The notes under the pieces were generated by a model. That model searched no databases. It worked only from the letters and a program-made list of their open reading frames with translations, and had not been told where the DNA came from. The position numbers and the translations under genes were made by a program. Below are positions 32,234 through 37,175 of a stretch of DNA of 37,175 nucleotides, piece after piece. Each line of letters starts with the position of its first letter. The stretch's first letter is position 1. The DNA comes from Xylophilus sp. Leaf220 (GTDB taxonomy: Bacteria > Pseudomonadota > Gammaproteobacteria > Burkholderiales > Burkholderiaceae_C): assembly GCF_001421705.1 (NCBI RefSeq), contig NZ_LMKO01000013.1:1-37175 (forward strand), given 5' to 3'.

Positions 32234-33202
32234 ATGCTGGCCCATCTGCTGCGCCGCCTCGGCCAGTCGGCACTCGTGCTGCTGGCCGTGTCGCTGGTGT
32301 CCTTCATGGTGTTTCGCCACATCGGCGACCCCACCGTCAGCCTGCTGGGCGACGACGCGAGCCTGGAGGAGCGCCAGGCGCTCACCCGCTCGCTCGGCTT
32401 CGACCAGCCGGTGCCGGTGCAGTACCTGCGCTACCTGGGCCATGCGCTGCAGGGCGACCTGGGCATCAGCTACCGGCTGAAGCGCCCGGTGCTCGAGGTG
32501 ATCGCCGAGCGCCTGCCCGCCACGCTGGAGCTGGCCCTGGTGGCCGCGGTGCTGGCGGTGGTGGGCGGCGTGGCGCTGGGCGTCTACACCGCGATCCGGC
32601 GCGAGGGGCTCGTCAGCCGCGCGGTGATGGCGGTCTCGCTGGTGGGCGTGTCGCTGCCCACCTTCCTGGTCGGCATCGGGCTGATCTACCTCTTCGCGGT
32701 CGAGTTGCGCTGGCTGCCCTCCTTCGGGCGCGGCGAGACGGTGGCCCTCGGCGCCTGGAACACCGGCTTCCTCACCGCCTCGGGCTGGGCATCGCTGCTG
32801 CTGCCGGCCTTCACCCTGGGTTTCTACAAGCTGACGCTGATCATGCGGCTGGTGCGCGCCGAGATGCTGGAGGTGCTGCGCGCCGACTACATCCGCTTCG
32901 CCCGTGCCCGCGGACTGCCCGAGCGGCGCATCCACTACGGCCACGCGCTGCGCAACACGCTTATCCCCGTGGTCACCATCACCGGGCTGCAGATCGGCTC
33001 GCTGATCGCCTTCGCCATCGTGACCGAGACGGTGTTCCAGTGGCCGGGCGTCGGCCTGCTGTTCATCACCTCGATCCAGGGCGTGGACGTGCCGGTGATC
33101 GCCGCCTACCTGCTGATGATCGCGGTGCTGTACGTCTGCATCAATCTGCTGGTCGACGTGGTCTACCTGCTGGTCGATCCGCGGCTGCGCAAGCGGGCAT
33201 GA
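32234..33202 (+). CDS. DppB-type ABC transporter permease
   Basis: A 322-residue inner-membrane protein of the oligopeptide permease B type. It begins LAHLLRRLGQSALVLLAVSLVSFMVFR (first membrane helix), then GDPTVSLLGDDASLEERQALTRSLGFDQPVPVQYLRYLGHALQGDLGISYR, which is characteristic of DppB/GsiC-like permeases. The cytoplasmic EAA-type loop is ADYIRFARARGLPERRIHYGHALRNTLIPV, which contacts the ATPase. About six hydrophobic segments are visible. It lies 33 bp after the binding-protein gene. Confidence 0.94.
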   Translation: MLAHLLRRLGQSALVLLAVSLVSFMVFRHIGDPTVSLLGDDASLEERQALTRSLGFDQPVPVQYLRYLGHALQGDLGISYRLKRPVLEVIAERLPATLELALVAAVLAVVGGVALGVYTAIRREGLVSRAVMAVSLVGVSLPTFLVGIGLIYLFAVELRWLPSFGRGETVALGAWNTGFLTASGWASLLLPAFTLGFYKLTLIMRLVRAEMLEVLRADYIRFARARGLPERRIHYGHALRNTLIPVVTITGLQIGSLIAFAIVTETVFQWPGVGLLFITSIQGVDVPVIAAYLLMIAVLYVCINLLVDVVYLLVDPRLRKRA

Positions 33203-33246
33203 GCCGGCAGCGCCTTTTCTCGTTCTTCAAGCCGAATATGCCGGTA

Positions 33247-33290
33247 GCCGGCGCCGCACGCCGGCCACCAGCTATTGATTCGATAGCAAA
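33247..33290 (+). repeat. 44-nt double-hairpin repeat, copy 3
   Basis: It begins GCCGGCGCCGCACGCCGGC, a hairpin, and ends with CAGCTATTGATTCGATAGC plus AAA, in which GCTAT pairs with ATAGC. It occupies almost the whole gap between the two permease genes and ends 9 bp before the second permease's ATG, so it includes or blocks the normal ribosome-binding area. Confidence 0.85.
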
Positions 33291-33299
33291 GCGGTTCCC

Positions 33300-34256
33300 A
33301 TGACGCCACCCTCTTCCCCCGCCACCGCCGATGCCGCGCCCGCCGGCCGCCGCCGCTGGCGCAGTGCCGATTCGCCGGTGCTGCGCGCCTTCGCCCGCTC
33401 GCGCACGGTGCAGTTCGCCACCACGGTCGTGGTGCTGCTGCTGCTGGCGGCCGTGCTGTCGCCCTGGCTGGCACGGCAGAACCCGTTCGATCCGTCGCAG
33501 CTGGACCTGCTCGATGCCTTCACCCGGCCGTGGGAGGCTGCCGGCTCCGGCGTGTTCTACCCGCTGGGCACCGACGACCAGGGCCGCGACCTGTTCTCGG
33601 CCATCCTCTACGGGCTGCGGGTGTCGCTGCTGGTGGGCGTGGCCTCGGTCGCGCTGTCGCTGGCCATCGGCGTGCCGCTGGGGCTGCTGGCCGGCTATGT
33701 CGGCGGCTGGTTCGACACGCTGGTGATGCGCATCGCCGACGTGCAGCTGACCTTCCCGGTGCTGCTGGTGGCGCTGCTGATCTTCGGCATCGCGCGCGGC
33801 GTGCTGCCGGCCGGCTACCGCGACGACATGGCGCTGTACGTGATCGTCGGCGCCATCGGCCTCTCGGACTGGGTGCAGTACGCGCGCACGGTGCGCGGCG
33901 CGGTGCTGGTCGAGAAGCACAAGGACTACGTGCTGGCCGCGCAGGTGATCGGCCGCTCGCGCACCGGCATCCTGGTGCGGCACATCCTGCCCAACCTGCT
34001 GGCGCCGGTGATGGTGATCGCCACCATCAGCTTCGCGCTGGCCATCGTCGCGGAATCGACCCTGTCGTACCTGGGCGTGGGCCTGCCGCCCACCCAGCCC
34101 TCCTTGGGCACGCTGATCCGCATCGGCCAGGGCTTCCTGTTCTCGGGCGAGTGGTGGATTTTGCTGTTCCCCGCGCTGGTGCTGCTGGCGCTGGCCTTGT
34201 CCGTGAACCTGGTCGGCGACTGGCTGCGCGACGCTCTCAATCCGAAATTGCAATGA
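33300..34256 (+). CDS. DppC-type ABC transporter permease
   Basis: A 318-residue inner-membrane permease of the DppC/OppC type. After a cytoplasmic N-terminus (PVLRAFARSRTVQFAT) comes a first helix, then LARQNPFDPSQLDLLDAFTRPWEA, HPLGTDDQGRDL-like text (FYPLGTDDQGRDLFSAILYGLRVSLLVG) and the EAA-type loop KDYVLAAQVIGRSRTGILVRHILPN. These are diagnostic for the family. Six hydrophobic segments are seen. No good Shine-Dalgarno is apparent before the ATG because a 44-nt hairpin repeat fills the gap (33247-33290); AAAGCGG is the only purine run. It is followed by a hairpin-bearing gap and the ATPase. Confidence 0.94.
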   Translation: MTPPSSPATADAAPAGRRRWRSADSPVLRAFARSRTVQFATTVVVLLLLAAVLSPWLARQNPFDPSQLDLLDAFTRPWEAAGSGVFYPLGTDDQGRDLFSAILYGLRVSLLVGVASVALSLAIGVPLGLLAGYVGGWFDTLVMRIADVQLTFPVLLVALLIFGIARGVLPAGYRDDMALYVIVGAIGLSDWVQYARTVRGAVLVEKHKDYVLAAQVIGRSRTGILVRHILPNLLAPVMVIATISFALAIVAESTLSYLGVGLPPTQPSLGTLIRIGQGFLFSGEWWILLFPALVLLALALSVNLVGDWLRDALNPKLQ

Positions 34257-34289
34257 ACCCCCAGGCTTCGCACTGCGTGTCTTCGCCAC

Positions 34290-34342
34290 CCCCCTTGCAG
34301 GGGGCAACACCAGCGGCCCGGCAAAGCCGGCTCCGCGGTGTT
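34290..34342 (+). repeat. Two hairpins between permease and ATPase genes
   Basis: CCCCC-TTGCA-GGGGG (34290-34304) and a nested hairpin with outer arms AACACC (34306-34311) and GGTGTT (34337-34342), and inner arms CCGGC and GCCGG around AAA. They lie in the 109-bp gap between the permease stop and the ATPase start. They resemble intergenic repeats I recall from Comamonadaceae. They could lower or tune expression of the downstream ATPase, or be a processing site. Confidence 0.6.
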
Positions 34343-34365
34343 CCTGAGAAAGAAAGCCCCTCCGC

Positions 34366-36114
<1,749 letters not shown>

Positions 36115-36125
36115 GCTCATCGCCC

Positions 36126-36992
36126 ATGCATCTCGCCGCCACTCAGCTTTATGACTTGCTTGTCTCGCACTCGCTTGATCCCGCCTTGCAGCAGGTCACG
36201 CTCATGCGCCATACGGCAGGTGACTTTCCGGTACACCGCTATGTCGGAACTCGTGCACTAACGCTCTATCAAGCGCGGCAGGATCACCAGCACCCGGTGG
36301 GATCGTTAGTCGTCGGTTTCTTCGGTCATCGACCGGGCCATGCATTGCTGCTTGGCATTTGGCGCGTACTTCAGATATTGCCCGCCGCACAGGCTATTCG
36401 AGAGGGACGATTACAAGACAGTTTCGATCAGCGCGAGAGCCATGCGGGCGACTGGTACCACGAACTAGAAGAGCTTCCTGATCTTGAAGATTTGCGGCTG
36501 AAACTGGAGATCCAGTGGAGCGCTCCAGCCGTCAGCTGGCGTAGGGTTTTGCGTAGGGCGCAAAGCTACCCTGTCGCGCTTTCCACTGCGCCTCCGGTGC
36601 CGTTCAAGACCTTGCAAAACGTCAGCCTCATCATGGCGGAACTGCGGTTGGCATTGCAGGATTTCGTTTGGCAGCAAGAGCTTAAAAATGTTTGCGGCAT
36701 TTACCTGATCACTGACGAAAAAACGGGATATCAATATGTGGGTTCGGCCAGCGGTGCTTGTGGCATTTGGCAGCGTTGGAGCGACTATTCCCGCACTGGC
36801 CATGGCGACAATTTGGGTCTGATTGCGCGACTGCATGAAACACCAGGTTGTGACAGCGAGTTCAGATTCACATTACTCGAGATGTTGCCTCTCGGCATCG
36901 CGAAGACGGAGGCCGAAGCACGAGAAAACTATTGGAAGATTGCGCTTGGTAGCCGTCGATTTGGGATGAACCGCAACGGGGCTATGGGCTGA
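36126..36992 (+). CDS. GIY-YIG nuclease-domain protein of unknown role
   Basis: A 288-residue protein with a C-terminal GIY-YIG domain: CGIYLI at residues 190-195 (GIY), YVGSA at 204-208 (the second half, YVG instead of YIG), Arg217 in IWQRWSDY and Glu267 in EAEARENYW, the expected catalytic positions. Asn282 in MNRNG is the usual structural Asn. Residues 1-185 match nothing I recognise; they contain several Trp/Leu-rich helices and no signal peptide. The ATG at 36126 starts 11 bp after the ATPase stop. Codon use is clearly less GC-rich than in the neighbours, which suggests acquisition. Proteins of this kind sit near defence or repair genes, but function is not known. The remaining 36993-37175 shows nothing recognisable. 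Confidence 0.7.
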   Translation: MHLAATQLYDLLVSHSLDPALQQVTLMRHTAGDFPVHRYVGTRALTLYQARQDHQHPVGSLVVGFFGHRPGHALLLGIWRVLQILPAAQAIREGRLQDSFDQRESHAGDWYHELEELPDLEDLRLKLEIQWSAPAVSWRRVLRRAQSYPVALSTAPPVPFKTLQNVSLIMAELRLALQDFVWQQELKNVCGIYLITDEKTGYQYVGSASGACGIWQRWSDYSRTGHGDNLGLIARLHETPGCDSEFRFTLLEMLPLGIAKTEAEARENYWKIALGSRRFGMNRNGAMG

Positions 36993-37175
36993 GCCTGCTC
37001 CGACGGCGGAACTAAGACAGCGGCAAAGCCTGAAGTACCTGAAGCGGAAACACGCTGGTTATCAGAGGGAAGTTGTTAGTCCGCCCTGAACAATTCCGTT
37101 CTCAGCCGCAGGCCGATCGGTTCTCGACCGGAGCGGCGAGCAGCGCTGCAATAACCGCCTGCATCGACAGCCCGA

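Overview
The window is GC-rich DNA from a bacterium that is most likely a betaproteobacterium of the order Burkholderiales, probably Comamonadaceae. This is inferred from several Bug-type (tripartite tricarboxylate family) solute receptors lying next to LysR regulators and hydrolases, from an omega-amino-acid:pyruvate aminotransferase, and from intergenic hairpin repeats of a style common in that group. No rRNA or canonical tRNA gene is present.

Layout. Positions 1-253 hold hairpin repeats. Positions 254-5599 hold a LysR / M20 peptidase / Bug receptor / YitT cassette and a second Bug gene on the opposite strand. Positions 5600-9365 hold an exported alpha/beta hydrolase behind a MarR/OhrR-like operator, then a TetR regulator, a quinone-oxidoreductase-like MDR protein and an SDR enzyme; the tetR and MDR promoters share one palindromic operator. 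A TonB-dependent siderophore receptor follows (9535-11670). Positions 11764-16319 hold a LysR / amidase / Bug cassette and another LysR gene divergent from an aminotransferase (16418-17779). Next come an AsmA-like protein, an NCS2 nucleobase permease and a malonate-decarboxylase-type acyltransferase (MdcH-like) that stands alone. A repeat-rich gap (21772-22106) separates the latter from a CysB-like LysR regulator.

The main feature is an RNA-repair locus at 23185-30370. RtcR (sigma-54 activator with an N-terminal CARF-type sensor region) is divergent from a minus-strand operon that reads rsr (Ro60-like TROVE protein), a non-coding stretch, rtcB (RNA ligase), a nucleotidyltransferase of the RlaP type, and rtcA (RNA 3'-phosphate cyclase). 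A textbook -24/-12 promoter lies in front of rsr. The 656-nt stretch between rsr and rtcB is not empty. It contains five tandem Y-RNA-like units that share the same architecture: outer stem, ATGC, second stem, apical domain, a pyrimidine-rich strand ending in TTG or TCG, and the closing outer stem. The stem sequences differ from unit to unit but keep pairing. Two units carry circularly permuted tRNA mimics, one tRNA-Lys-like and one tRNA-Leu-like, opened at different places and capped by GNRA tetraloops.

The right part (30611-36114) is a dipeptide/oligopeptide ABC importer operon: binding protein, two permeases and a fused double ATPase. Hairpin repeats sit in two of its internal gaps. It is followed by a compositionally different GIY-YIG domain protein (36126-36992).

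Three families of dispersed repeats were recognised: a 44-nt double-hairpin element (three copies), a REP-like element built on CCCTCACCC / GGGAGAGGG (four copies), and single long hairpins at the left edge and inside the ABC operon.
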